From assembly GCA_004123355.1 (NCBI GenBank), contig SCHM01000006.1, positions 992,001 through 1,056,000 on the forward strand: DNA of 64,000 nt, read 5' to 3'. The notes beneath the pieces were generated by a model that searched no databases, was not told the DNA's origin, and worked only from the letters and a program-made list of their open reading frames with translations. Source of the DNA: Amphirosellinia nigrospora. Its lineage: Eukaryota; Ascomycota; Sordariomycetes; Xylariales; Xylariaceae. Shown here piece after piece: positions 1 to 10,548 of the stretch (the first letter of the stretch is position 1; each line of letters begins with the position of its first letter). A program made the position numbers and the translations under genes.

Positions 1-541
1 GTCGGTCGTATCCATGCCGGTATGGTGCTGTTTATGCCGCCGGCCTTCTTCTTCTTGATGGGTAAGGGGGGTGGTTTCGACGCAGACTTGGTGGGTGTGC
101 CGTCTCCTCTCGTAACAGCTGGCGACCGGAACTTGGCCAACGAGCTCTCCTTGGTGGGTGTCCCCGTGACGGTATCCTCTGGGCGCTCCCAAAGAGGTCG
201 GTCTCTCTCGCCTTGGAGGTTGGTGTTCGTGTGCGGCCGGGCCTGGCCAGGGAATTTGAAGCTAGTACATTGTCGAGGTGGGTGTACAATCGCTTGTAGA
301 GTCTCGGCGGGATAGGCGGCCGCACCTGTATGGGGGGTAGATCGAGGGAGATCTTGAGGCGCTCACAGGCGATATGGGCGCATGCGTAGGAGCGAGCGAC
401 CTCTTCGTCGACCTTCAAAGCACCTGCGCTGTGGCGCGACTGGGCGAGAAGAGACGATGCAAGCTCGAGCAGAGGTTGTGGTAGTGCGGTCGAGTAGCTG
501 GGTAGCAGAGAGTATAAGGTTGGCTCTAATGTGCGACTCAT
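1..541 (-). CDS. ORC6: Origin recognition complex subunit 6, 5' part only (gene runs off the left edge)
   Basis: Orc6 is the smallest subunit of the origin recognition complex and helps load the MCM helicase at replication origins in the nucleus. The ATG is at 541-539. The N-terminal cyclin-box-like region reads as fungal Orc6: MSRTLEPTLYSLLP, then ACAHIACERLKISLDLPP and RPPIPPRLYKRLYTHLD. A basic, Ser/Thr/Pro-rich linker follows, with TPTK motifs (possible CDK sites) and a KKKK cluster. The frame shifts once: up to about residue 125 it uses one frame, and from about base 161 downward the TPTK, KKKK and PAWIRP motifs lie in the next frame, as if one base were missing from the C4 run at 162-165. 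The C-terminal part lies outside the window. It is divergent from the Ssp120-like gene with 483 bp between them. The family call is from memory of fungal Orc6 sequences. Confidence 0.85.
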
Positions 542-1024
542 CCTGACAGACGAGCAAAGTTAAGGTTGCGCCCGGCGTATGGACAATGAAGCGGGATACT
601 GGAAATAAGTTGGTACAGAATATGACGTTTCATGGATGAGAACGCGCCAACATGCATACATAAGTACCTAGGTAGACATGGACATCCCGTGAATCGCGCC
701 CCGTTAGCGCTTGGCTAGTGGATACCTAGGTACCTAGGTAGCTGTGACCCCTGACCTGGCTTTGGCCCATGCCTGCAGCGGGTAAACGAATAGTGGGGAG
801 CTGCTGAACCTCCCCTGTTCGTTGTCTTTCACTGCCGATCCGATCTTCCTCCACGCATACTGTGTCTTACTCTACCTTGAAAGGCGAACGTCATTAAACA
901 AACAAACAAACTTCGTACCGGCCCGATGCATTGAGTACCTTAAAATATAACCTTAAACAACCAGGTTCGCAATTGAATCTTGCCTCCATTTATAGCCAGG
1001 ATCTCTCCGGGTCCACCCACCACA
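542..1024. other. Shared divergent promoter region of ORC6 and the Ssp120-like gene
   Basis: No coding sequence seen. The region holds copies of the palindromic motif TACCTAGGTA (around 666-675 and 722-741) and an (AAAC)n microsatellite at 896-911. The two flanking genes are transcribed away from each other, so it should contain both promoters. Confidence 0.6.
896..911. repeat. (AAAC)4 microsatellite
   Basis: Four tandem AAAC units lie about 115 bp upstream of the Ssp120-like start codon. Confidence 0.8.
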
Positions 1025-1761
1025 ATGCGTTCCACCGTTGTAGCGGTTGCCGCCAGCTTGCTCACCGGGGTGCTTGGCCATGGCTCGCATGATCAGAAGC
1101 CCATGGTACCTGATGATGCCGATTGGATGACGAAACACATGGCTGGTACGTTGGAACTTCTTCCATCCGGCAACCCAGCCTTCCTCTTTGTCGTATACAA
1201 GCCGCGCTGTATAAACCCAAGCAACTAAGGCCACACCTCCTGTCGCATAACAGATCACTAACTCGATACCATGTAGAGGAACATCACATCTCCAACTTTG
1301 ACCCATACTCCTTCTTCGCCCTCCACGACTTCAACGGCAACGGCCGCTGGGAGGTTGACGAGATGTTACGGACGTACGGCCTGATGGACGAGTCGAACAA
1401 AGACGTTCCACAGTCGAAGCGAGACGAGTACCAACGGCGGCTTCTGAACCTGCTAGACCGCAACGGGGACGGCTACGTGTCGCGCGACGAGTTCGCCACC
1501 TTGATCAACAACCGCGGCACCTTGCCTGACTTGGGCACGGGGCCTGGACACCACGGCGACGACGAGTACGAGTACGAGATCCACCACTGGGAGAAGTACC
1601 ACGACGAGAACACCCGCCTCGAGGACCTCACCCATCCCGAAGACATCGAGCACTTCCGCAAACATGACGAGATGGAGGCGGCCGAGGAACGCCTTGCTGC
1701 GCTCGATCGCATGGCCATTGTGAGAGATAATATCCCGGCCAAGTTCAGGAGGTCTAGTTGA
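1025..1761 (+). CDS. SSP120: Ssp120-like secretory-pathway EF-hand protein
   Basis: Predicted 201-residue luminal calcium-binding protein. In yeast, Ssp120 works with the cargo receptor Emp47 in ER-Golgi traffic. Exon 1 is 1025-1145 and exon 2 is 1277-1761. The 131-bp intron has donor GTACGT, branch CACTAACTC and acceptor TAG, and splits a Glu codon. Residues 1-18 form a signal peptide. Two canonical EF-hand loops are visible, DFNGNGRWEVDE (58-69) and DRNGDGYVSRDE (101-112), with acidic residues at positions 1, 3, 5, 9 and 12. The following PDLGTGPGHH and EYEIHHWEKYH blocks and the C-terminal NIPAKF match yeast Ssp120. There is no HDEL-type retention signal. The frame is intact. It lies divergent from ORC6. 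The alternative, a generic nucleobindin-like protein, is less specific. Confidence 0.87.
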
Positions 1762-2728
1762 TGGATTGAGTTGCTCGGACTTGCTTTGGAGTGAGGATAT
1801 TCTATTCTGATCAAAGGTTTACGCTCACGTGATGTATATATTGAGCGCGCGACTGACATGGCGTCTACCGTATAATTTCGATAATATTGTCCCTCGGCGG
1901 AATCCCTTTTTTATAAACTAAACCTCTTTTACAGGTCTATAGGATAGTAATTGTTAGCTCCACGCTAGGGCTTTGTACTGGCAGGGGAATTTTAGTATGA
2001 TGTTTTTTAAATTAAGTACTTGTTAAACAAGGGCGGTTAAATAACAAAACTGCTACAAACTTAATTAATAGCTAAATATTTACCTAAATAATATTGCTAC
2101 ACTTTAACAAAAGGGGTAACTTTTATAAAGGGTCCCCATTATAAAGTAAAGCTTATTTTATTAATAAATAAAGTTTAGTTTTATAAATTAAATAAAAAAG
2201 CTATTTTATTATTTAATATAAACTTAATATTATTTTATTTTATAAACTTATATAATTATTAATTAATTAGATTTTAATTATATAATATAGTTTAATAATT
2301 AGTTATATATTTTAATTAATAATAAATGTAAACCGGTATAACCATTGATTAGCTAGATCTTAACCACATAATATAGCTTGGCAACTAGTTGCATAATGTT
2401 TTAACTAGCAGTAAATGCAAACCTGTATAACCACTAATTAGCTAGATCCTAATCACATAATATAGCTAAACAATTAATTATATTATACAGTGCTTGGTAT
2501 TGGCTTGTATGTATGTCCATGATCGGGACAGCACTCGAAATGGGTTATGTTCGCGATGATTGTGTGGTAAAGGGGTGCGGGGATCCGCTGATTATGAAAT
2601 CAGGAAATGAAGTCAAATAAATGAGTTCCCTTACTAATCCTGCAATTCATTACTAGCCAACCCCTTCGTAGGAAGACGTGCCCAAACTATCCAAGCCGAT
2701 CCTTAAATCATGTTAGGCGCCATCAATG
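1762..2728. other. Intergenic region with an AT-rich, RIP-like island
   Basis: This lies between the 3' ends of the Ssp120-like gene and TRM12, which are convergent. Bases 2020-2500 are strongly AT-rich and hold a tandem repeat (separate entry). No gene seen. Confidence 0.6.
2258..2490. repeat. About 90-bp tandem repeat, three copies, RIP-diverged
   Basis: Three successive copies start near 2258, 2344 and 2433. Shared landmarks are TTAGCTAGATC, CACATAATATAGC and TGCAAACCTGTATAACC. The copies differ mainly by C/T and G/A changes, and the first copy is the most AT-shifted, as expected from RIP. Confidence 0.75.
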
Positions 2729-4134
2729 TCACCTTACGCCACCGCTCACTTCCCGCTTAACACGTAAATCAAAGACGCAATGCCAAACACCTGGCGCAAA
2801 AGTCTTGACGAGCTCAACATGCTCAACGGAGATATTTGTCCGAACCCCATCTGTATCGCCATGAGGCGTGCGTTCCGCAAACCATTGCCGGATCTCGGCC
2901 TTCTTTGCATCGATATCCGCCGCGCCGACGTTCTCATGGATGTGGAACCACGCCAGCTGAGATCCCCTTGTGATCTCCGATGCTGAGGCCCATGACAACT
3001 GGCTCGTGGGCAATAAGCCCATGTTGACATGCATGATGCTCCTCATGCGAAATCCGCTTTCGCCATCTTCCTGTTCCATTCCCTGGCCTCGTGAAAGTTG
3101 ATCCAATCTCCTCAACCTATCCACCGCACGAGCATTGTTCTCGAGGAACACTATAATGGTCTCGTCGCCGGCGAGGACATCTTTTAATACCATGTCCTCC
3201 TCCCCTTGTTCTGCCTGATGTGGATGCAGAGATGGAGGCAGAGTCACTACACTCACACCCCACCCGTTCGCCTTCGCCCCGCGACGCAAACCCTCCACGC
3301 TCCACGGATTCAGCTCCCAGCAAAAGACCTTCCGGAACCCGCTCGCCGCGTAGCTGAACGTGAAATACCCAATTCCCGCGTACAGATCCACAGCCGCGGC
3401 GCCTCTGCGCCGTGAGGCGGGGATGAGGCGGTGCGCCAGCTTTTCACTTTCATCTCCGTTCCCATTCTGATTCTCATCCAACGGATCATGAAAGCGCAAT
3501 AGCCGCGCCTTCTCCTTCACATTTCCCCGACTAAACATGGTCCACCGCGGCGCCCACGTCTGCGTGATGCCGTTCTGCTTCGTCGAGACCCAGAACGCGC
3601 GCGCGAAGTCGTCTTCCGTCGGCGCGTCTCCCACCTCTGGCCCGTAATCCCCATAGAGCATCCGCAGCCCGCTCGGGCTGCGCAGTATATTCTCGGCCTC
3701 TCCCGCCGCCCCGCCGCCGTCGCTGTGTAGCGGTATGCCCTCATTGACGGCTAGATGCGTGAGCTTGGTCCCGCCCGTCCTCGAGATCTCGGCTAGGGTC
3801 GTCTTCCATAGTATTGTGGGGCCGTCGTCTGCCTCATTTGCTGTTTGGTGGTTTTCTGACGAAAAATGAGAATCTTGTCTTGTGGTTGAGTCCAAGACCT
3901 CGCGCCATGTTGTGGTGGTGAAGGACCCCGCGGGAAGCAGCGCCAGCGATCCGTACGCTGTCCATCGTTTCGGCGCCTGCGCAATGAGGTCACCGAGAGC
4001 GTGTCGGTGCGCTAGCCGAGAAGTGTGTTTCTCATACCAGGAGCTGATGGCGGTTTCAATGGGATTCCTCTTCTGACGAGGGGATCTCTTTTTGGGTTGT
4101 GAGTCTCACGTCTGTTATGCTCCTCGGTGTTCAT
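2729..4134 (-). CDS. TRM12: tRNA wybutosine-synthesising protein 2 (Trm12/TYW2)
   Basis: Trm12 transfers the aminocarboxypropyl group of S-adenosylmethionine to the wybutosine precursor at G37 of tRNA-Phe in the cytosol. The long open part (3895-2729) holds the Rossmann methyltransferase core: motif I DLYAGIGYFTFSYAASG, then CWELNPWSVEGLRRGAKANG, and a later NMGLLPTSQLSW motif typical of the Trm5/TYW2 family. Upstream, the same frame continues back to about 4088 with NPIETAISSWYEKH and PKRWTAYGSLALLP, which are typical fungal N-terminal motifs. The likely start is the CACAATG at 4134-4132, one frame away. The shift fits one base missing from the T5 run at 4089-4093 (A5 in gene sense). Allowing for it gives about 468 residues, normal for the family. 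A 37-bp intron there would be too short. The gene is divergent from the APH-like gene. Confidence 0.9.
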
Positions 4135-4867
4135 TGTGAGATGAGTTGCTGGGTTTGGCTCGTCGCTGTTGTGCGCAAAGGTTGGGCACGTGAAGTGGGG
4201 CTGGATAGAATGATCTAGTTGGCCCCCCTTTTGGGCTCACTTACCCTGTACAGCTGCTTTCTGGGCGACCCGTTGTGTCACGGTGTCTTTGAAGGGATGC
4301 TTTAAGCTACGGTAACACATATTACGGAAGGGTTAGATTAGAAATTTGTTTGACATATGATAGCATAATCAGACCCCTTGCATCCACTCTACTCGCTACA
4401 ACTCTCAGCCCGTGTGTAAATTCAAAGGATTCGGCAAGGTAAACAGGAGTCTGAGACATTATGCCAGCATGTCCGAGTTTTACTGTTTGTCCTAGGGCTA
4501 GGAATGAATGACACACTATAGCGGTGAGGTTAGCATACAAAACGATGCAAGGCAAACCGTAATGTAAGGTAGTTACGATAAATCAAGTGAAGTTAGTTAA
4601 TATATTATCGAAGGGACTAGCAGCCTCATGTTTTATTCGTATCGCCGTATTATGTTACTTCAATATGACAGAATGATAGGGTGGCAGGAAACCTCCGGAT
4701 GTCTCAGCTGTACAGCAGGGTTATCACATTCAACTCAAGTCTCATCAACACAGCTCATGAACCTATAAAAAGAATGAAATCCTTAGCGTTGATCAAAACT
4801 TCAGCTTTAGAATTATACCTTTTCTTCAGTTTGATCATACCATTGTTTCCTATCACAGACATATACA
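4135..4867. other. Divergent promoter region between TRM12 and the APH-like gene
   Basis: No convincing coding sequence. Short open frames here have no recognisable motifs. Confidence 0.5.
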
Positions 4868-6272
4868 ATGACACCAAGATTCTTTGACTGTTCGGTAGAA
4901 GGATGCGAAAGACCAAGGGCGCGCACAGAGGGGGAGGGTGCGATCTCTGCGAAAGGCACTTCTGCCGAATTCATATGTCCCCAGATCATCACACGTGCAT
5001 CTGGTTCGTGGTAAGTATCACCTAGACACACCTCTATAGAGAAGTTTTCGCTAATGCGATCCTATTAGGGCCCATACGGCGAACCCCCTTATGCTTTCCC
5101 CGCTAGTGAAACCGCCCGCCTCCTCGCCAACTTCGACGAGAAAGCAGTCTGCGACCTGGCGTCCAGTCTAAATGGTGGCGTACTTTGCGACCTCGAATAC
5201 CCCAGAACTCCGGCGTACCATTATCACGGGTTTATTAACTACCATATCCGTATCCGCTTCGCGGATGGATCCCGGCCGTGGTTGATGCGGGTGCCGCGGG
5301 TTACGGGATTCGTCGTCGGGATTCCCGTTTCTCTCGCCGAGTATATCATCCAGAGCGAGTATGCGACTTTGAAGTTCCTGGAGACTACCGCGGTGCCAGC
5401 CCGCGGGCTTTCTCCTTCGGCATCCGAGGTGCTGACCATGGTGTTGGAGTTTGTTTTATCCTGGTGGAGGAGTTGCCAGGTAAGCCGTGGCGTGATCAGG
5501 GAGATGGCACTAAGGTCTGGAGGGTGTAGCCGAGATCTTGGCAGAGTTAGAAAAGCATCCATTTGACAAGATAGGCTCTCTATTTGTCAACCCGCCTGAT
5601 GATACACCGCGGATCTCCGCTATAGCCAGCGACAGATTCGGGTGCCTCTTTCCCTACGGGCCGTTTGAGACTTCAGAGGCATACTACACGGCCTGGGCCG
5701 AGCAGTATCTACAGTTCATTGCGGACGGTCAGCTCTATCCCACGTACTCTGTGGAGGCCTACTTGGTATATCGCTTTCTCCAAGATAAGGCATCGCAGTT
5801 GTCCGATTCCGAGAATAAGTTCTTTTTGAAACCTGTCGACGACTGGGACCGCCACATCATGGTCGATGAAGACCTAAACGTCACCGGCATCACCGATTGG
5901 CAGATGGCGCGTATCGTTCCGCGAGAAGAGGCATTCGCGCCCTCGCTTGTATCTTGTAATCTGGCTACGATCTGGAAAGGAACGGTCTCACTGAGTCTCG
6001 AAGACGTCTCTGTGATGACGACATTAATCGGGAAGGGGGTGAAATTGGGAAGCCAGGCCACAACTGAGAAGGCGAGGAGGTTCTTCTGGGGCTTAGGGCT
6101 TGAGGATACGTGGGAAGAGGCGCATCAAATGGCGGAAGGCATACTTAAAGTCTTTGGGGTTCAACAGGGCTGGGAGGAATGGAAAGAGATGGCACTGAAG
6201 CAGTATGCGGGAGACGAACGACTAAAGGTACTGATAGAAGCGTCTACCGAGCCAAGAGTGTTGATAGAGTAG
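4868..6272 (+). CDS. APH-family (aminoglycoside phosphotransferase-like) kinase with an N-terminal Cys/His cluster
   Basis: A protein-kinase-like phosphotransferase of the large fungal APH family (PF01636 type). The substrate is unknown and drug resistance should not be inferred. Exon 1 is 4868-5010 and exon 2 is 5069-6272 (donor GTAAGT, acceptor TTAG). The N-terminus has a Cys/His cluster (FDCSVEGCERP, then CDLCERHFC and HHTC) resembling a small zinc-binding module. The kinase part shows NYHIRIRFADG, the ILVEELPGKPW hinge, the catalytic-loop region DRHIMVDEDLN and the metal-binding region ITDWQMAR. The frame changes three times, each as one missing base: near 4930-4938, at CCC 5400-5402 and at GG 5519-5520. 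Allowing for them gives about 449 residues, a usual family length. Either the assembly is in error or the gene is decaying; neighbouring housekeeping genes show the same pattern, which favours error. Confidence 0.78.
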
Positions 6273-9183
6273 AACGTCTATATCGATGAGAGACGATGTA
6301 GAACCTGGTAGTTTCTTTCTACTTCCAGGGGAAAATATGTAGCTGCAAATATATGCTGAAGTGTGTACGTCGCTTGGATCTTATCGGAATAGATTCTGCG
6401 GAGTTAATATTGAGGTAGGATAACACTACTATCCAGCCTACGGGGAAATGTTGGAAGGAGGTCTGGGGATGTGAAAGCTCTGTATTTACAAGGAGTTCTA
6501 CAGTGAAATTTTGCATACTTTACAGGTCTAAATAACTTCAAACTTCCGTCTAGGGAACGATCCATCTCATTCCGAGAATAAAGTAGACGGGTACGTTAAG
6601 CAGTAGAGCTAGGAAGTCACCTTTTTCAATAGGGCTGTAGCAATCCTTACATGCCCATTTTTAATAATAAATAGGTTCTTCCGGGATGCCCTTTGGATCA
6701 AGACTTAGAGAAGGTGTGTTTATCCTCATTAGTAACTTTAATAAACATAACTTTAAAGAACTCATAATTTCGCTCTAATAAAATAATATAATTAAAGATT
6801 ATATATTAATACTTATACATATATCTAAACAACTTATAATTTTATTTTAATAAAACAACATAGTTAAAGATTATATACTAACGCCTACATGTATAAAGAA
6901 CACATAATTCCACTTTAACAAAACAATATAATCAAGGATCGTATATTAACGCCCACATGTATACTATTCGGAAAAAGGCCGCACTTGTGACTAAAACAGA
7001 CGTTAGCTCCGCTGATAAAAAAATATCGCATTGTAGCTATCTCTAGCTCTTCATTAGTAGGATCATCTAGCTCTTTATCATCGAGCATCCGCTGATATTC
7101 CCTATACATATAGACCTTTAGTGCAAACGCCAAAACTTTTAGGATTGGATTATCGTCAAATACAGATGTTTAAATATGGCCCACTTTCGCGACGACATCC
7201 ATAAGGATCCCTGACCAAAACTGACTTCTCGGTGTAATGAATAATGTATATTCCAAGTATTCAGACATGGGGCCAAGTATTGAACCAATTGGTTAATCTA
7301 TTAGCTCTCACTACGACGAATCTAATTGCGTAATTCCTACATTATACCGCTAAGAGTGTCTAAAATAAGCTATTCAGTCGGCTGTACTCACGAACGTATT
7401 ATTATTAGATGCTTTCTGTGCAGAAGCTTTGAATAAGGCGAGTTGTATCTAAGAGCCAGAGGGAAGAATTTCGTATCGTACACGCGAGGTCTCTAATTCG
7501 TGTTCCAACTTGCTGCCGAACCCTACCTTTAGCTTCTAATTCATGCGATTAGTCCTGTGGCCTCGGCCGAGACTAAGGAAGGCACAGGAAGGAAGCCGAG
7601 TATGCTCGTGAGAGACTAGTCGGAATGAGAGAAGTCTGGGGTAAGCGTTCCACCACAGATGTAAAGACCGAAGCTAAATCGCTAAGGTCCCTCTCCACTA
7701 TGTACGTTTTAGCAGCGTCGCCTGCATAGCGATGGAAATATAAACAGAAGGGCGAACCGATCATACGAAAAGCCGCGGACGACCGAGAACGTCCGGGCCA
7801 TCCGTCGCCGGACGAGGGAAAGACAGAACTTGGCGATCCCCCGGAATGGCTGAGTTCCCATATGTACATACTGATTGCATCCACAGCATGCATGGAATAG
7901 AGCAAGGCACGCCCCGAAGTCGCCATTACACTATAACATACTGGCATGGTACCTATTATTAATAGAGATGTGTCGAACTTGTGGGTACCAGTCCAAAACA
8001 CATGCTGGCCTAGCGGAGTAAAGGGCGTTGAGGTTTGAGGCGTTGGGCATCGAGCGGGGTACTCCGCATTACGCCAGGACAGGACAGGCAAGCGTACCGG
8101 TACTGCGTTCCCCTTCTCTGCTCGTCTAAGCAGACTGATAAGACGATCCGATTCTACACCGGTCAGGCCTGGTGCTGGCTTGATCATCGTAAGATTTCGT
8201 CCCTGTTGGGGAGTTCCGACGTTTTCGCTTTATAGTTTCACCCGACACGTACATACTTATGTTGTGTCTACAGTACAAGCCAGCAATAAGGCAAACAAAT
8301 ACTTGGCGAATCAAAGTGCTAAACAAATATGAAGAGACATCAGAAACATAATTAAGTCGACTCCAACAGTTTGTTTACGTACTATTAACTCCGCCGTCTA
8401 AACTTTCCGTAACAAGCCCTACCGATAGTGCTCTGCATTCGTCAATCGTACATAGATTCAATGTAGCAATCCGAACCCCCGTCATGAGTTCTGGACAAAA
8501 GTAGCGTTCCACCGGTATCGTGGCGGGCTTAAGGCAGCCTGCCTGAGGCGTTGGCGTGCGTCGTGCATGGCAGGGGTATGTATCATTGGGCGCGACAGTA
8601 TCCGATACTGTGCGCGACATGTCACTGAGGGTCTTGAGAACTTCCAACAACTTAAGCTCATCATAAGCTTCGGCTCACGGCAGTATGTTAAATAGCTATA
8701 GTTGGCATATGATAACTCGGCTTACAGGTCTATTTCAAGTGTTTAGCCTCTAATATTTTTATTTAATTTTATAAAGTAATATGGTTTCCAACATCCTCAT
8801 TTCTGGGCATGTTCCAGTATAATAGAGTCTAGTTTGTGAGATGAGGGACGTGAAGTACAACCGCAAACCATGATATCGGACAAACTTCCGACGCCCGATT
8901 TGGTGATGGCAATACTCTCGAGGGACCAACAGCTCATTTGATATCGATATCGTTATTCAGAAGAGCAGCAGTGGAGGCGGAAAACGTCAATTCATGCTTA
9001 TTTATTCATGGGTGTGCACAGAAGAACCATTTTGAAAAACCATAAACCCCTGGACTCGTCCAGGTACCCATGTCACCTACGACTAGTACGCCGAAATCCA
9101 GTATAATGTGGTTCATAATTGGGTACATGCATTTAACGCCATCCCTGAGGCCAACCATTGCGCGCCACGGCCACTGTAGTTCT
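6273..9183. other. Long intergenic region with an AT-rich island
   Basis: About 2.9 kb with no recognised gene. An AT-rich stretch lies at 6640-6963 (tandem repeat entry). Two minus-strand open frames, 7573-8187 (204 codons) and 6915-7133 (72 codons), show no family motif, signal peptide or conserved pattern I recognise. I treat both as chance or relic sequence. Confidence 0.5.
6757..6963. repeat. About 70-bp tandem repeat, three copies, RIP-diverged
   Basis: Copies begin near 6757, 6829 and 6897 (periods about 72 and 68 bp), each ending in a variant of ATATTAACGCCCACATGTATA. The differences are mostly C/T and G/A transitions. The first copy is nearly pure AT and the third keeps most G and C. 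Confidence 0.75.
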
Positions 9184-10548
9184 CTATCCCTTCTTCTTGG
9201 AGACGCCGACGGTACGACCGCGGCGACCCGTTGTCTTGGTGTGCTGTCCACGGACACGGAGACCCCAGTAGTGTCGGAGACCACGGTGGGCACGAATCTT
9301 CTTTAGACGCTCAAGATCCTCACGAAGCTTGCTGTCAACAGCGGAGGAGATGGCATGGGTGTTCTGGCCGGTAACGATATCTCTTTGTCGGTTAAGGACT
9401 GTCAATTGTTAGATCGTTTGTGTCAACTGTACTGTTTGACCGTCTTCACTTACACCAGGCGGGGATCTTGTAGGCAGCAGGGTCCTTGACGATTTGGACA
9501 ACACGCTCAAGCTCTTCGGCGGTAAGCTCACCGGCACTGGGGTCGTCTAGTTAGATTTTTGGTCGAGCAAGATATCTGACTCTTGTCGAAGCTTACCGCT
9601 TGTTCTTGTCAATATCGGCCTTCTTGAGGATCAAGTCGGCGAAACGAGGACCAATACTAGATTGCGTTTTAGTTCATGCCGCGTTTCAACCATTATCAGG
9701 ATGTTCCTACCCCTTGATCGAAGTCAGAGAGTCTGCATAAATGTTAGTAGCTATACTTGGTAGACCTGCTATGATACGAGTTCGCCGAGTCGGCGAAACT
9801 TTCCAGATTCCAACAACTGAAATGGGGATGAAATTTACTCACAGAGGGCCTTCTGCTTGCCGTCGACATTGGTGTTACTTAAAAAATGGTCAGCTCGTGT
9901 CATTTCGGATGGCATGCCGTCATTGGAGTGATAAATCGAAATCACCCAAGCAAACGATCATTTGTGGAAATATTGGAGGGATAATGGTGGGAGCCCATAC
10001 AGTAGACGAATGATGAACTATTTACAAAGTTAGCACAGTCTTTGAAATATACTGAGAGTTCGATGATTCAAATCTCGAGCACGAGAAAGTTTCAAGGTTG
10101 AGATATCCGACCATCCCACTCTCTAATAAATTCATTACTCACCTGAAAGTTCGACTTCTCCCCCGAGACGAGCGACTAGATGATATATTAGCACTGCAGT
10201 GATGACTGAAGATGTTGCGCCGTCCGAAGCCACGTAAATCTCGTCGCAAATGCTCAAGTGCTGGCCTAAGTCGATCCTGCTAAGCGTTATTGCCAAACGC
10301 CTATATCCCGCAGCACCGCTCCACAACTGTCGGACATTGTACTAGGAAACAAAATCCAGGTCGAGTGTTTATTTCGAGGACGGCTGATGCATTAGAGCAT
10401 CAGCAAGTTGCCACCTAAATGTCGTCGAGCAGGTATCGTCGGTTGGCGGCAACGCGGTGCGGCGGAAGGTGGCATGGCAATCTCAAGCATTTGTTCTAAG
10501 AGATAGCGAGGCTATCGGACGGGTGCGCAGCGCTGTTGGACTCACCAT
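9184..10548 (-). CDS. RPS18: 40S ribosomal protein S18 (uS13)
   Basis: A universally conserved small-subunit protein at the subunit interface. Eight exons on the minus strand: 10548-10546 (ATG alone), 10175-10143, 10017-10001, 9877-9843, 9732-9711, 9656-9597, 9536-9454, 9398-9184. Every junction is GT..AG and the pieces join in phase to 155 residues, the normal size. Landmarks are [54 protein letters not shown], then [20 protein letters not shown] and [20 protein letters not shown]. The first intron (about 370 bp) directly follows the start codon, and two internal exons are only 17 and 22 bp. Intron density is high, as is common in fungal ribosomal-protein genes. The frame is intact. Confidence 0.97.

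Noticed and set aside
4089-4134. A 37-bp intron joining the TRM12 start codon to the main frame
   Set aside because: GT..AG bases exist, but the length is below normal fungal introns and a one-base homopolymer loss explains the frame more simply, as in neighbouring genes.
4868-6272. Aminoglycoside resistance gene
   Set aside because: Fungal APH-fold proteins are a large, diverse family, and nothing here points to drug substrates.
7573-8187. 204-codon minus-strand open frame as a gene
   Set aside because: No motif, signal peptide, intron structure or recognisable homology, and the composition resembles surrounding intergenic DNA.
1932-8733. TTACAGGTCTA at about 1932, 6521 and 8723 as ends of a mobile element
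   Set aside because: Only about 11 bp is shared and the flanks do not align.
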